64,000 nucleotides of DNA from a virus. The stretch is taken from the IMG/VR virus record IMGVR_UViG_3300028920_000054, positions 1-64,000 of that record; one strand, 5' to 3'. A program made the translations under genes and the position numbers. Below, in pieces: positions 31,773 to 39,436 of this stretch. A model generated the notes under the pieces. The model ran no database searches and had not been told where the DNA came from. It saw only the letters and a list, made by a program, of their open reading frames with translations. Positions within the stretch are counted from its first letter, which is position 1, and each line of letters opens with the position of its first letter.

Positions 31773-32692
31773 GAATAGTCGTTACAGGTGGCAGTGGATT
31801 CTTAGGCAAATACGTTGTTGAACGGATTGGTGGAATTAGTGCGAATCATTCGGAATATGATTTCGTAAGTGCTGAGGACGTAAAGCGGATGTATGATGAA
31901 TTAAATCCAGATATTGTAATACATCTTGCCGCAAGAGTCGGTGGAATTGGCTTCAATATGGACTACCCAGCAGTCCTTTTTTATGAAAACATAATGATGG
32001 GAACACAACTATTACACGAAGGATATGTTAGGGGGATAAAAAAGTTTATTAGCATTGGAACCACCTGTTCTTATCCAAAGCATACCCCCATCCCGTTTAA
32101 GGAGTGCGATATATGGAATGGATATCCAGAAGAAACAAATGCCCCCTATGGTATGGCTAAAAAAATGCTCCTTGTCCAGTCCCAAGCATATAGAAAACAA
32201 TATGGTTTTAATTCAATCTTTTTGATACCAACAAATATGTATGGATGCAGAGATAATTTTGATTATAATTCATCACACGTTATACCATCACTAATAAGGA
32301 AATTCAAGGAACATGATGATGTTATAATATGGGGAGATGGGAGCGCAACTAGGGACTTTATATATGTTGAGGATGCTGTAGATGCAATTGTCCTTGCACT
32401 TGAAAAATATAATGGAATTGAACCCATAAACATCGGAACGGGAAAACAAACATCAATAAGTGAATTAGTAAAAATAATAACAAACATAACGTCATTTAGT
32501 GGCGATATACATTGGGACAAATCAAAACCAAATGGACAACCAGTTAGAATGCTAGACACATCGGTAGCTAAGACAGAACTTGGATTTGAAGCTAAAACTC
32601 AAATTTACGAAGGATTAGAAAAAACAATAGCTTGGTACGAAGATGCTTATAAATGCCTAGCGCCCAAAGGAGGTACCACCAGCGTAAGTTGA
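31769..32692 (+). CDS. fcl: GDP-L-fucose synthase
   Basis: A 307-residue NADP-dependent epimerase/reductase. TGGSGFLGKYVVERI is the nucleotide-binding loop (6-20), HLAARVGGIGFNMDYP (52-67) is the Fcl-type VGGI segment, GTTCSYP contains Cys100 of the epimerisation site, and Y127GMAK131 is the catalytic pair. GDGSATRDFIYVED follows in the C-terminal half. It turns GDP-4-keto-6-deoxymannose into GDP-L-fucose. It is followed immediately by a fucosyltransferase gene. Confidence 0.92.
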   Translation: MRIVVTGGSGFLGKYVVERIGGISANHSEYDFVSAEDVKRMYDELNPDIVIHLAARVGGIGFNMDYPAVLFYENIMMGTQLLHEGYVRGIKKFISIGTTCSYPKHTPIPFKECDIWNGYPEETNAPYGMAKKMLLVQSQAYRKQYGFNSIFLIPTNMYGCRDNFDYNSSHVIPSLIRKFKEHDDVIIWGDGSATRDFIYVEDAVDAIVLALEKYNGIEPINIGTGKQTSISELVKIITNITSFSGDIHWDKSKPNGQPVRMLDTSVAKTELGFEAKTQIYEGLEKTIAWYEDAYKCLAPKGGTTSVS

Positions 32693-33588
32693 AAACCATA
32701 AAGATTAATTTTTCCAATTGGTGGGGGTTCGGAATAGAAGAATGGAGGGCTATGTTCTCTTTTCTTGATTACAATTTTGTTCTTAGTCTTCATCCAGATT
32801 ATGTTATATTTTCAAATACAGCAGAAAGAAGTATGCCAACCATCCATTGCGAAAGACGCGTTAAGAAAATATTCTTCATGGGTGAAATTATAGATGTTGA
32901 CATGTCTAAATGCGATTGGGCGTTTGGAGATAATTACGTAAACAGCCCAAGGCACTTCAGGATGCCATACTATGTTATAAGGATGTTGTATACAGGAACA
33001 CCACTTGATTCGCTCATAAAAAATATAGACACAGAACAGGTAAAGTATGAAAAGACAAAATTCTGTAATTTCCTTTTTTCAAATACAAGAGATGGTGAAA
33101 CTAGGAATAGATTTTTTAAAGAACTGTCAAAATATAAGAAGGTAGATTCGGCAGGCACTTCGTTCAATAATATGGGGTTTGTTTTGGGTGGAAGACAGGG
33201 AACCAAGGTTGGCGGATATACGAAATATCCTGAAAAAATGAGATTTCTCAGAGATTATAAGTTCACAATAGCATTTGAAAACAACAGAAGCGATTATAAC
33301 CCAAATTCAGGATATACGACGGAAAAACTTACAGAGCCAATGCTAGTAAATAGTATCCCAATTTACAGGGGCAATCCAAGAATTGGTGAAGAATTTAACA
33401 CAAACAGCTTTTTTAATTATTATGACTTTCGTTCAGAAAAAGAATTCATAGACTACATAATTGAAGTTGATAAAAACGACTATCTGTATGAAGGGATGTT
33501 GGAAGAACCGTGGTTGCTTGGGAACAAATTGACAAAACAGCTAGATGTAAAAGCGATTAAGCGGCAGTTTGAGAAGATATTTAGATAG
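32689..33588 (+). CDS. GT10 alpha-1,3/4-fucosyltransferase
   Basis: A 299-residue protein. The GT10 signature is unmistakable: FCNFLFSN...R..FF..LSKYKKVDSAG (about 126-155), then YKFTIAFENNRSDYNPNSG, YTTEKLTEPMLVN and SIPIYRGNP (190-230). This is the donor-binding (Y)KF.IAFEN....YVTEKL...L....PIYWG motif of bacterial and animal alpha-1,3-fucosyltransferases. It lies directly after gmd and fcl. The acceptor is unknown. TTG 32689 is preferred because it overlaps the fcl stop; an in-frame ATG at 32653 is possible. Confidence 0.92.
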   Translation: MKTIKINFSNWWGFGIEEWRAMFSFLDYNFVLSLHPDYVIFSNTAERSMPTIHCERRVKKIFFMGEIIDVDMSKCDWAFGDNYVNSPRHFRMPYYVIRMLYTGTPLDSLIKNIDTEQVKYEKTKFCNFLFSNTRDGETRNRFFKELSKYKKVDSAGTSFNNMGFVLGGRQGTKVGGYTKYPEKMRFLRDYKFTIAFENNRSDYNPNSGYTTEKLTEPMLVNSIPIYRGNPRIGEEFNTNSFFNYYDFRSEKEFIDYIIEVDKNDYLYEGMLEEPWLLGNKLTKQLDVKAIKRQFEKIFR

Positions 33589-33606
33589 GGTGGTAGGGTA
33601 AGAACG

Positions 33607-33975
33607 ATGATATATTCGGGAACAAATAGAACAAGAAAATGTCACACGGCATATTATTACTATAACACAGACGCAACGGACACAACAAGTTCAACAGAAA
33701 CGTCTGGAACGACCGAAAACACACCCTTTGGCTACGAAATAAGCGAATTCTGCCACATCACATATATTGAACTAGCGATAAGGGTTGTTGTAGAAAGGCA
33801 ACGACCCACCTATGCTACTCGGTTAACGTTTATGGCCACCCAAGAGAAACACAACACCGAACTTTCTATTATGTTACGCAACACCAGAAAAAGATGTTGG
33901 GATAAGCTACTTACAATAAACGAAACAGGAAAAGAACGTGTAAAAAGAATGAGAAGGATGCAAAGAGCGTGTTAA
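33607..33975 (+). CDS. Hypothetical protein, unusual composition
   Basis: A 122-residue reading frame with a Tyr/Thr/Ser-rich first third (AYYYYNTDATDTTSSTETSG) and an Arg/Lys-rich last third. It has weak upstream GGGTAAG and lies one base before the next gene. No motif. It may be real given its position in a packed operon, but the composition is unlike its neighbours. Confidence 0.4.
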   Translation: MIYSGTNRTRKCHTAYYYYNTDATDTTSSTETSGTTENTPFGYEISEFCHITYIELAIRVVVERQRPTYATRLTFMATQEKHNTELSIMLRNTRKRCWDKLLTINETGKERVKRMRRMQRAC

Positions 33976-33976
33976 A

Positions 33977-34426
33977 ATGAAAAACTTTAGTTGCCCCATG
34001 GGGCTAACAAATAAAGATGCGATGTGTGTTGAGTGCAAAGAAGCAAAGCCAGTCAAGGTTGAAGGTTCTACGTGTGGAGGACCAGCTGGTATCAGTGGCT
34101 TTTGGTTAAAATTTCCAGATGGAAAATCATCAAGCATTATACCTGCGTCAGAAGAAACGATTGAATCTAAATATTCAGAACTTACGGATGGATTTGGAAC
34201 ATGCACAGAGTGGAACAAGAAAAAGGTAGCGTTTTGTTGCGGATGTGGCGGAGTGATTAGGTGTATATGCGGCTATAGCACAATGTTTTGTTTATGTGCC
34301 ATTCAAACAGAACCGTGGAAATCAGCCCACGGAAAATGCCCATTTTGTGGAAGATCGTGCACCATTATTCACGCCAAGGGGTTCGCTCGAAGTAATTTTG
34401 ATGCCACACGATGTGTTTCTCCGTAA
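33977..34426 (+). CDS. Cysteine-rich multi-zinc-ribbon protein
   Basis: A 149-residue protein with at least four CxxC-type knuckles (CVEC; CCGCGG; CICG; CPFCG), a central beta-rich segment (GFWLKFPDGKSS) and no other known motif. It closes the glycan cassette operon. Small zinc-ribbon proteins recur throughout this window (7 or more). It probably binds nucleic acid or a partner protein. Confidence 0.55.
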   Translation: MKNFSCPMGLTNKDAMCVECKEAKPVKVEGSTCGGPAGISGFWLKFPDGKSSSIIPASEETIESKYSELTDGFGTCTEWNKKKVAFCCGCGGVIRCICGYSTMFCLCAIQTEPWKSAHGKCPFCGRSCTIIHAKGFARSNFDATRCVSP

Positions 34427-34464
34427 TAATAGCGCATAAATGGTACGTCTATGTACGTATTAAT

Positions 34465-34489
34465 GCTTGACAAAATACGATAGCTAGTG
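34465..34489 (+). repeat. 25-bp repeat, copy 2
   Basis: Identical over 25 bases to the reverse complement of 198-222. It contains TTGACA and the full spacer of the promoter at 34467. Confidence 0.8.
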
Positions 34490-34495
34490 TAAGGT
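34467..34495 (+). promoter_or_regulatory. Promoter P4 (before capsid operon)
   Basis: TTGACA (34467-34472), 17 bases, TAAGGT (34490-34495). The -10 is weak (two mismatches), but the -35 and spacer are identical to the tnpB promoter. It lies in the break between the glycan cassette and the scaffold-capsid genes. Confidence 0.6.
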
Positions 34496-34500
34496 GCAAG

Positions 34501-34665
34501 TTGAATAGTGTAGAAAAAACAGAAGTTGCATTAGATAAGGTCAGAGTTCAACACAAGAGACTGAAAAGGGAGAAGTTTACGGGTGAAGTTGTTTTCACCA
34601 TAAAATTAACCTATAATCAGGGAGGTGTACGGACAGAAGAGGTAACGTTAAAACAAAAAGTTTAG
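34501..34665 (+). CDS. Small hypothetical protein (TTG start)
   Basis: A 54-residue frame from TTG 34501 to TAG 34665: LNSVEKTEVALDKVRVQHKR, then EVVFTIKLTYNQGG and a TEEVTLKQKV end, a small alpha-plus-beta fold. AAGGTG precedes the start but overlaps the promoter -10, so the start would be nearly leaderless. Together with the promoter and terminator it fills the gap 34427-34779. Confidence 0.4.
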   Translation: MNSVEKTEVALDKVRVQHKRLKREKFTGEVVFTIKLTYNQGGVRTEEVTLKQKV

Positions 34666-34703
34666 GACTCTTAAATTAATCTCCCCATTAGGGGACAATG
34701 TTT

Positions 34704-34747
34704 AAGCCCAGTTTTCGGAGGAATCCGTTTATTGGGCTTTTTTTATT
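34704..34747 (+). terminator. Rho-independent terminator before the scaffold gene
   Basis: AAGCCCA (34704-34710) pairs with TGGGCTT (34733-34739). An inner CGGA/TCCG stem (34716-34727) closes on GGAA. A long T/A-rich tail follows. It separates the promoter at 34467 and the small ORF from the scaffold gene, so it may limit read-through into the capsid genes. Confidence 0.85.
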
Positions 34748-34779
34748 TTAGCTCGGAAGAGCAACGGAGGCGTGAAGCC

Positions 34780-35652
34780 ATGAAATACAAGACAATAGAA
34801 GGCGAAGACGGAAGTGTTGTTGGTGTAGCTGTAAATGAAAAGGGTTTGCCCGTAATGGTTGGTGATGATGGTGCTGAAGTTGCTATAGATGCAATTCATC
34901 TATACAGTAAAATTCCATCACTTCAGGAAGAAGCAAAAAATCACAGACTTAAGGCAAAGGAATTTCAGGATGAACTTGATTCGTTCAAAGAAAAATATTC
35001 TGGAATAGAAGACCCCTCCAAGGCACTTGAAGCTCTAACTAAAATGCAGGATATTGAAGGTCAGAAGCTTATAGATTCCAAAGATGCGGAAGCATTAAGG
35101 CTTCAGTTGCAGGATGCTCATGATAAGGAACTTTCTGGAATAAAAAAGACCTATGATGAAAAAATAACAGAGCTTAGTGGGATTATAAACTCTCAACAGG
35201 CTGACATATTTGATTCATTAGTGCTTCAGAACTTTAACAATTCACAATGGTTTGCTGGTGAAAACCCAAAGACACACCTTGTTCCCGAAATCGCTAAAGA
35301 CCATTTTGGGAAACACTTTAAGGTCGAAAAGAATTCGGCTGGAAAGACAGTGGTTATTGGATACCATCTCGGTGGAGAAAGTGATGGACAGAAAATTTTC
35401 TCAATAGAAAGGCCAGGAGAAATTGCGGGATTTGATGAAGCAATGTCTATGATTATAGATAAGCATCCCCAAAGAGACAATATTCTGAGAGCGTCATTTG
35501 GTGGTGGGGCTGGCGGTGCTGATAATACGCCTAGTGCAAATAAACTTGAAAAGCTGAAAAAGGACTATGCGGCAGCACTTGCCAGTAAAAACACGGCACT
35601 TGCTAACCGTCTAATACGCCAGATTAATAGCGAAGAATCAAAAAATAAATAA
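34780..35652 (+). CDS. Capsid scaffolding protein
   Basis: A 290-residue protein immediately upstream of the major capsid gene. Residues about 45-135 form a long acidic coiled coil (EEAKNHRLKAKEFQDELDSFKEKY, DAHDKELSGIKKTYDEK); a Gly-rich linker (GGGAGGADN) and a basic C-terminal helix pair (KLEKLKKDYAAAL, NRLIRQINSEES) follow, which is the usual scaffold layout with a C-terminal capsid-binding helix. ATG 34780 follows GGAGG; an in-frame upstream start inside the terminator is rejected. Confidence 0.75.
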   Translation: MKYKTIEGEDGSVVGVAVNEKGLPVMVGDDGAEVAIDAIHLYSKIPSLQEEAKNHRLKAKEFQDELDSFKEKYSGIEDPSKALEALTKMQDIEGQKLIDSKDAEALRLQLQDAHDKELSGIKKTYDEKITELSGIINSQQADIFDSLVLQNFNNSQWFAGENPKTHLVPEIAKDHFGKHFKVEKNSAGKTVVIGYHLGGESDGQKIFSIERPGEIAGFDEAMSMIIDKHPQRDNILRASFGGGAGGADNTPSANKLEKLKKDYAAALASKNTALANRLIRQINSEESKNK

Positions 35653-35702
35653 GCAACAAAGTAAGATTGCCACCGAGCGACCACTAACAAAGGAGAGCAA
35701 TT

Positions 35703-36677
35703 ATGGCTAACACGAGTGGTAATGGTACAAGTTGGAACCTGCCAAACTATATTGGAACAATATATATGGTGGGGTCTGACAACAAAACCCCCTTTATTAA
35801 CATGATGGGTGGGTTGGAAGGTGGAAAGGTTCGCTTGGTAGCAGATCAGCAGTTTGCGGTTTCTCAGCCTTGGGATTTGGCAACGGCTAGTTCGGCGAGT
35901 ATTTCTGAAACAGCTTCAGCAACCGCATCTACAGCATATCAGTATGTAAGAAGTGCAGACTACAACTCAACGCAGATACTTCAGAGACGGGTAAATGTTT
36001 CCTACACGAAACTATCTGCTACTGGACAGGTAACTGCCGACACTACAACCAATCTTATAGATGCGAGCGAATGGGACCCCGCACAGAACGAGCTTGATTT
36101 CCAAATTAACGCAAACCTGAAGCAGATTGCGAAAGATCTTGAATACATATGTTTCAAGGGTGTATATCAGCAGGCTAGTTCCGCTGCTGTTGCTGGCAAG
36201 TCTCGTGGTCTTGAAGCTGTTGCTGCACTTTCCGGCTCTAGCACAGTTGCGGCTGGTAGCGTTGACCTTTCAAGAGACCTCGTAAACGAACTCTTGAGAA
36301 CGATGCTTGACAAGGGTGCTGAATTTGAAAATCCCGTCCTGTTCTGTAATGCATTCCAGAAACAGCAGATTTCCAATGAATACGGATATGAACCCGAAAG
36401 CAGGGATGTTGGTGGTGTGAATATTCAGCAGATTATGACAGACTTCTGCGTCCTTGGTGTAGTTTATTCTCCACAGGTAACTACAAGCACAGTCGTCATC
36501 GCAGATATGGCGTTTTGTCATCCTGTTTGGCTTCCAGTTCCCGGCAAGGGAGTTCTGTTCTATGAGGAGCTGTCTAAAACGGGCGCGAGTGAAACGGGGC
36601 AGATATTCGGACAGTTCGGCCTGGACTCAGGTCCTAAGGAGTTCATAGGCTCAATTACCGGTTTAACAACAAGTTAA
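35703..36677 (+). CDS. Major capsid protein (SU10/DUF5309-like)
   Basis: A 324-residue protein after the scaffold. It begins NGTSWNLPNYIGTIYMVGSDNKTPFINMMGG, and has long helices (QINANLKQIAKDLEYICFKG) and C-terminal beta strands (AFCHPVWLPVPGKG, PKEFIGSITGL). This is the SU10-type HK97-fold capsid (DUF5309) pattern of phages with SU10-like heads. Ser/Ala/Thr-rich segments near residues 60-75 may be surface loops. It has a strong ribosome-binding site (AGGAGA). Confidence 0.85.
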   Translation: MANTSGNGTSWNLPNYIGTIYMVGSDNKTPFINMMGGLEGGKVRLVADQQFAVSQPWDLATASSASISETASATASTAYQYVRSADYNSTQILQRRVNVSYTKLSATGQVTADTTTNLIDASEWDPAQNELDFQINANLKQIAKDLEYICFKGVYQQASSAAVAGKSRGLEAVAALSGSSTVAAGSVDLSRDLVNELLRTMLDKGAEFENPVLFCNAFQKQQISNEYGYEPESRDVGGVNIQQIMTDFCVLGVVYSPQVTTSTVVIADMAFCHPVWLPVPGKGVLFYEELSKTGASETGQIFGQFGLDSGPKEFIGSITGLTTS

Positions 36678-36691
36678 GGTACTTACGATGG

Positions 36692-36716
36692 TTTCTTAAA
36701 GTAAAACTTTAAGAAA
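36692..36716 (+). other. Ten-bp perfect hairpin after the capsid gene
   Basis: TTTCTTAAAG (36692-36701) and CTTTAAGAAA (36707-36716) with a five-base loop. No T-run follows, so it is more likely an mRNA-stabilising or processing hairpin than a terminator. Confidence 0.5.
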
Positions 36717-36738
36717 ATAAATCCACTTGGATACATTT

Positions 36739-37608
36739 ATGCACAATCTAATTTGTCAGTATTGCGGAAAATCTTTTAGTGCAAGAAATTGGTACGCTAA
36801 ATACTGTAGCCCTAACTGTAAGTCACATGCATATTCAGACAAGCATCGTGACGAAATAAACAGTAGGGTTCGTAAAAACAGGGCTGGCAAAGAAGACAGA
36901 AAGAAAAATGGTAAATATACGCATAAATGTATCCATTGTGGAATAACGTTTCGATCAACAAGGCCCACCTGTTTGTCCTGTGGCAAACGAGACAAACTTC
37001 ATCGGCCAAACGAAAAACAAACAATGGTAGAGTTGACCTGCGAACACTGTGGAAAGGTTTTCACAAAACCTAAAGCTCAATATGTTCAGGCAACCAAAAA
37101 CGGTAAAAAGTTAGGGTGCTGTCAACGGCATACACACATATTGCATGGCCGCACTCTTTCTTTAACTTGCAGCGAATGTGGAAAGACATTTGAACGGGCC
37201 AAGTCTACTTACGAACACGACAATAAGGAAGGCGGACATGTGTTTTGCTCACGGGAATGTCAAGACAAAAACATAGATTACATTCTCAGGGGCGAAGACC
37301 ACTACCACTATATTGACGGAAAATCAAGTGGGTATCGTGGTAAGGGTTGGAACAAAATTCGTAAGCGTATCAGAGAACGAGATAAACATACTTGTTATTT
37401 GTGTGGTAAGACAAGAGAAGATATTGGCAAGGAACTTGATGTCCACCATTTAATTAGGTTTGAAGATTTTGAAGATGAAAACGATGCTAACCAAGGGTAT
37501 AATTTGATTTCACTTTGCCCTTGTTGTCATCACACTGAAGAAATTAATCCTACAATTTTAAGGATAGTCCCGTTGATTCGGGAGCGTAAGGAACGAATGG
37601 CAGCGTAG
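36739..37608 (+). CDS. HNH endonuclease with tandem zinc ribbons
   Basis: A 289-residue protein inserted between the capsid and decoration genes. It has three or four CxxC...C zinc ribbons (CQYCGKSF, CIHCGITF, CEHCGKVF, CSECGKTF), then a C-terminal HNH domain: RERDKHTCYLCGK, LDVHHLIRFEDF, NLISLCPCCHHTEE. It is a free-standing homing nuclease, and likely targets the capsid region of phages lacking it. ATG 36739 is preferred over the in-frame TTG at 36727. Confidence 0.88.
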   Translation: MHNLICQYCGKSFSARNWYAKYCSPNCKSHAYSDKHRDEINSRVRKNRAGKEDRKKNGKYTHKCIHCGITFRSTRPTCLSCGKRDKLHRPNEKQTMVELTCEHCGKVFTKPKAQYVQATKNGKKLGCCQRHTHILHGRTLSLTCSECGKTFERAKSTYEHDNKEGGHVFCSRECQDKNIDYILRGEDHYHYIDGKSSGYRGKGWNKIRKRIRERDKHTCYLCGKTREDIGKELDVHHLIRFEDFEDENDANQGYNLISLCPCCHHTEEINPTILRIVPLIRERKERMAA

Positions 37609-37634
37609 ACTGCCTACTTACAGGAGGAAATAAA

Positions 37635-38045
37635 ATGGCAGATGGAAATGTGTTCGATTACACAAGAGTAAGAAGCCCCGACATGAAGGAAGTCATGAAA
37701 AACATTGACACGGCATTTTCTGTCGCTCATGCGGAAACTCTTACCACAAGTTATACAGTTTTAACAACCGATCTTGGTAAGACAATCAGGGTGAACGCTG
37801 CCGGAAACCTTACAATGACACTTCCGGCTGTCGGTGCGACTGAAGATGGGGCAAAACTTACATTCGTTAAGCAGGGCGCTGGTAAAATGACGATTCTAGC
37901 ATCAACCGGTGATAAAGTTGGCGGTTCTGCTGCAACCGGATTTTATGCATCTGAAACTGATAATGCCGTTCTTGGATTGGAATATGTGCATGGTGCTACT
38001 ACATGGGCGATAGTGTCCAAGGAAGGAACCTTTGCGTCAACGTAA
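37635..38045 (+). CDS. Capsid decoration-like protein, tandem paralog 1
   Basis: A 136-residue protein: MADGNVFDYTRVRSPDMKEVMKNIDTAF, then a beta-rich core (TIRVNAAGNLTMTLPAVGA, LTFVKQGAGKMTIL, KVGGSAATGFYAS, ATTWAIVSKEG). The Thr/Val/Ala-rich strands resemble virion surface/fiber-base proteins. It is a close paralog of the next gene. AGGAGG precedes the start. Position after the capsid suggests an outer-capsid decoration. Confidence 0.6.
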   Translation: MADGNVFDYTRVRSPDMKEVMKNIDTAFSVAHAETLTTSYTVLTTDLGKTIRVNAAGNLTMTLPAVGATEDGAKLTFVKQGAGKMTILASTGDKVGGSAATGFYASETDNAVLGLEYVHGATTWAIVSKEGTFAST

Positions 38046-38087
38046 GGAACTAACGACGTTTAAGCGTCTACTTACAAGGAGAGTATA

Positions 38088-38498
38088 ATGGCTAAGGGAA
38101 ACATTTTTGATTATACACGAGTTCGCAGTCCTGACATGGATGAGATTATGAAGAATATTGATACCGCTTTTGCGGTAGGCAACCCATCCACTGTAACTAC
38201 TGCATATACCGTTACGAGCGCTGACTTTGGTACTACTATTCGTATCAATTCAGCAAGCACAGTTACCGTAACACTTCCCGCTGTGGGTGCTTCGGATGAT
38301 GGAGCGACAATAACCTTCATTAAGCAGGGTGCGGGAGATATTGCTATCACGGCAGGAACGGGCGACTATATAGATGGAAGTCCTTCTTCTGGCAGCACAT
38401 ATTCGTCAGATACCAAATCGGCACTGAAGATTCAGTATGTCCATGGGATGACCGAGTGGGTTGTTATTGATGAAGTCGGAACTTTTGCGACAATGTAA
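38088..38498 (+). CDS. Capsid decoration-like protein, tandem paralog 2
   Basis: A 136-residue paralog of the 37635 product: MAKGNIFDYTRVRSPDMDEIMKNIDTAF, PAVGASDDGATITFIKQGAGDIAI. The core is diverged, with VDGLP-type loops more Ser/Gly-rich (PSSGSTYSSDT). Two consecutive copies imply either two capsid sites or duplication under selection. AAGGAG precedes ATG. Confidence 0.6.
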   Translation: MAKGNIFDYTRVRSPDMDEIMKNIDTAFAVGNPSTVTTAYTVTSADFGTTIRINSASTVTVTLPAVGASDDGATITFIKQGAGDIAITAGTGDYIDGSPSSGSTYSSDTKSALKIQYVHGMTEWVVIDEVGTFATM

Positions 38499-38506
38499 CC
38501 AAGGTG

Positions 38507-38525
38507 GGGGAGTCTAGTACTCCCC
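38507..38525 (+). other. GC-rich hairpin between structural genes
   Basis: GGGGAGT (38507-38513) and ACTCCCC (38519-38525) form a perfect seven-bp stem with loop CTAGT. It precedes the GGGAGG ribosome-binding site of the next gene. It may set relative transcript levels after the abundant decoration proteins. Confidence 0.45.
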
Positions 38526-38542
38526 TATACCGGGAGGACAAT

Positions 38543-39037
38543 ATGAAATTTTATAAAAAAGATATACCCGGAGTTTATTTGCCGGGAGTGGTGTGGAACC
38601 CAATCACACGCAGAAGGTGGTGCAGCTTTGATGCTGGTGGGGGAGTTGTTGAAACAGATAACCCCCAACTTATAGAATACTTGCTAAACCTTGGATATCC
38701 ACACGATGAAGTTCCTGAAGTAAAGGCGGTTGAACCAGAAACTTCCGATGTTAATGAAGCCAAGGAACAGGCAGAAGAAGAAATAACCTCTATTGGCCCA
38801 CTTAAAATGGATGCCATAGTAGAACACAAAAAAGAAGACGAACCTTCAAAATTCAAAACAAGGTCAGAACTTAACGACTACGTTAAGACCAAATACGGGA
38901 AATCGCAACGAGCGATGAACCGAGAAGAACTTATCATATACGCTTCTTCTGAATTTGGTGTCGAACTTACAGATACGAATTGGATGCAATTACAGAAGAA
39001 AGTAAAGGATTTGGAGGAATCGTCTTTGGAAAGCTAA
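38543..39037 (+). CDS. Structural/head-associated protein, unknown
   Basis: A 164-residue protein. The N-terminal half (FYKKDIPGVYLPGVVWNPIT, WCSFDAGGGVVETDN) is beta-rich and resembles an N-terminal virion domain; the middle is acidic and unstructured (EPETSDVNEAKEQAEEE); the C-terminal third (FKTRSELNDYVKTKYGKSQRA) has the pattern of a HeH/LEM-like DNA-binding helix-extended-loop. ATG 38543 follows GGGAGG. Confidence 0.5.
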   Translation: MKFYKKDIPGVYLPGVVWNPITRRRWCSFDAGGGVVETDNPQLIEYLLNLGYPHDEVPEVKAVEPETSDVNEAKEQAEEEITSIGPLKMDAIVEHKKEDEPSKFKTRSELNDYVKTKYGKSQRAMNREELIIYASSEFGVELTDTNWMQLQKKVKDLEESSLES

Positions 39038-39049
39038 AAGGAGTAGGTC

Positions 39050-39436
39050 ATGAGTAGAACACCTACAGTAATGAAAAACTTTTCCAAGGACTCAGCGTTT
39101 GTTACCTATGAGTCTAGTTCTGGGACTCTTGACTTTACATTGTCCGCAAACTTTGCAACCTACTCCAACTTTGAATACGAGTTGTTGGGCGTAGAATTGC
39201 ATATTGTTGGCACAGCACCAACTACTACAGAAAACTTCACGGTAATAAGAGATGCGACAGCTGGAAGTCCATACGACGCAAAGCTGTATTCTAAGGATAT
39301 GGGTGGGGTTAAAGATATAGTGTGGGGACCTGAAGAACCGCTTCTGTTTGCATTAAACGACGAAGTTGATATTGCATGGCTTAACTCTGAAGCCAAAACA
39401 TACGGTCTTTCGGTGCGGTATCGGAGGCTGACATAA
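39050..39436 (+). CDS. Structural protein, unknown
   Basis: A 128-residue beta-rich protein (SGTLDFTLSANFATYSNFEYELLGVELHIVG; EVDIAWLNSEAKTYGLSVRYRRLT). Thr/Ser content and spacing in the virion operon suggest a head decoration or fiber domain. AAGGAG precedes ATG. It overlaps the next gene by one base. Confidence 0.5.
   Translation: MSRTPTVMKNFSKDSAFVTYESSSGTLDFTLSANFATYSNFEYELLGVELHIVGTAPTTTENFTVIRDATAGSPYDAKLYSKDMGGVKDIVWGPEEPLLFALNDEVDIAWLNSEAKTYGLSVRYRRLT

Noticed and set aside
34732-34779. Upstream in-frame start for the scaffold protein
   Set aside because: It falls inside the terminator hairpin and lacks a ribosome-binding site; ATG 34780 has GGAGG.
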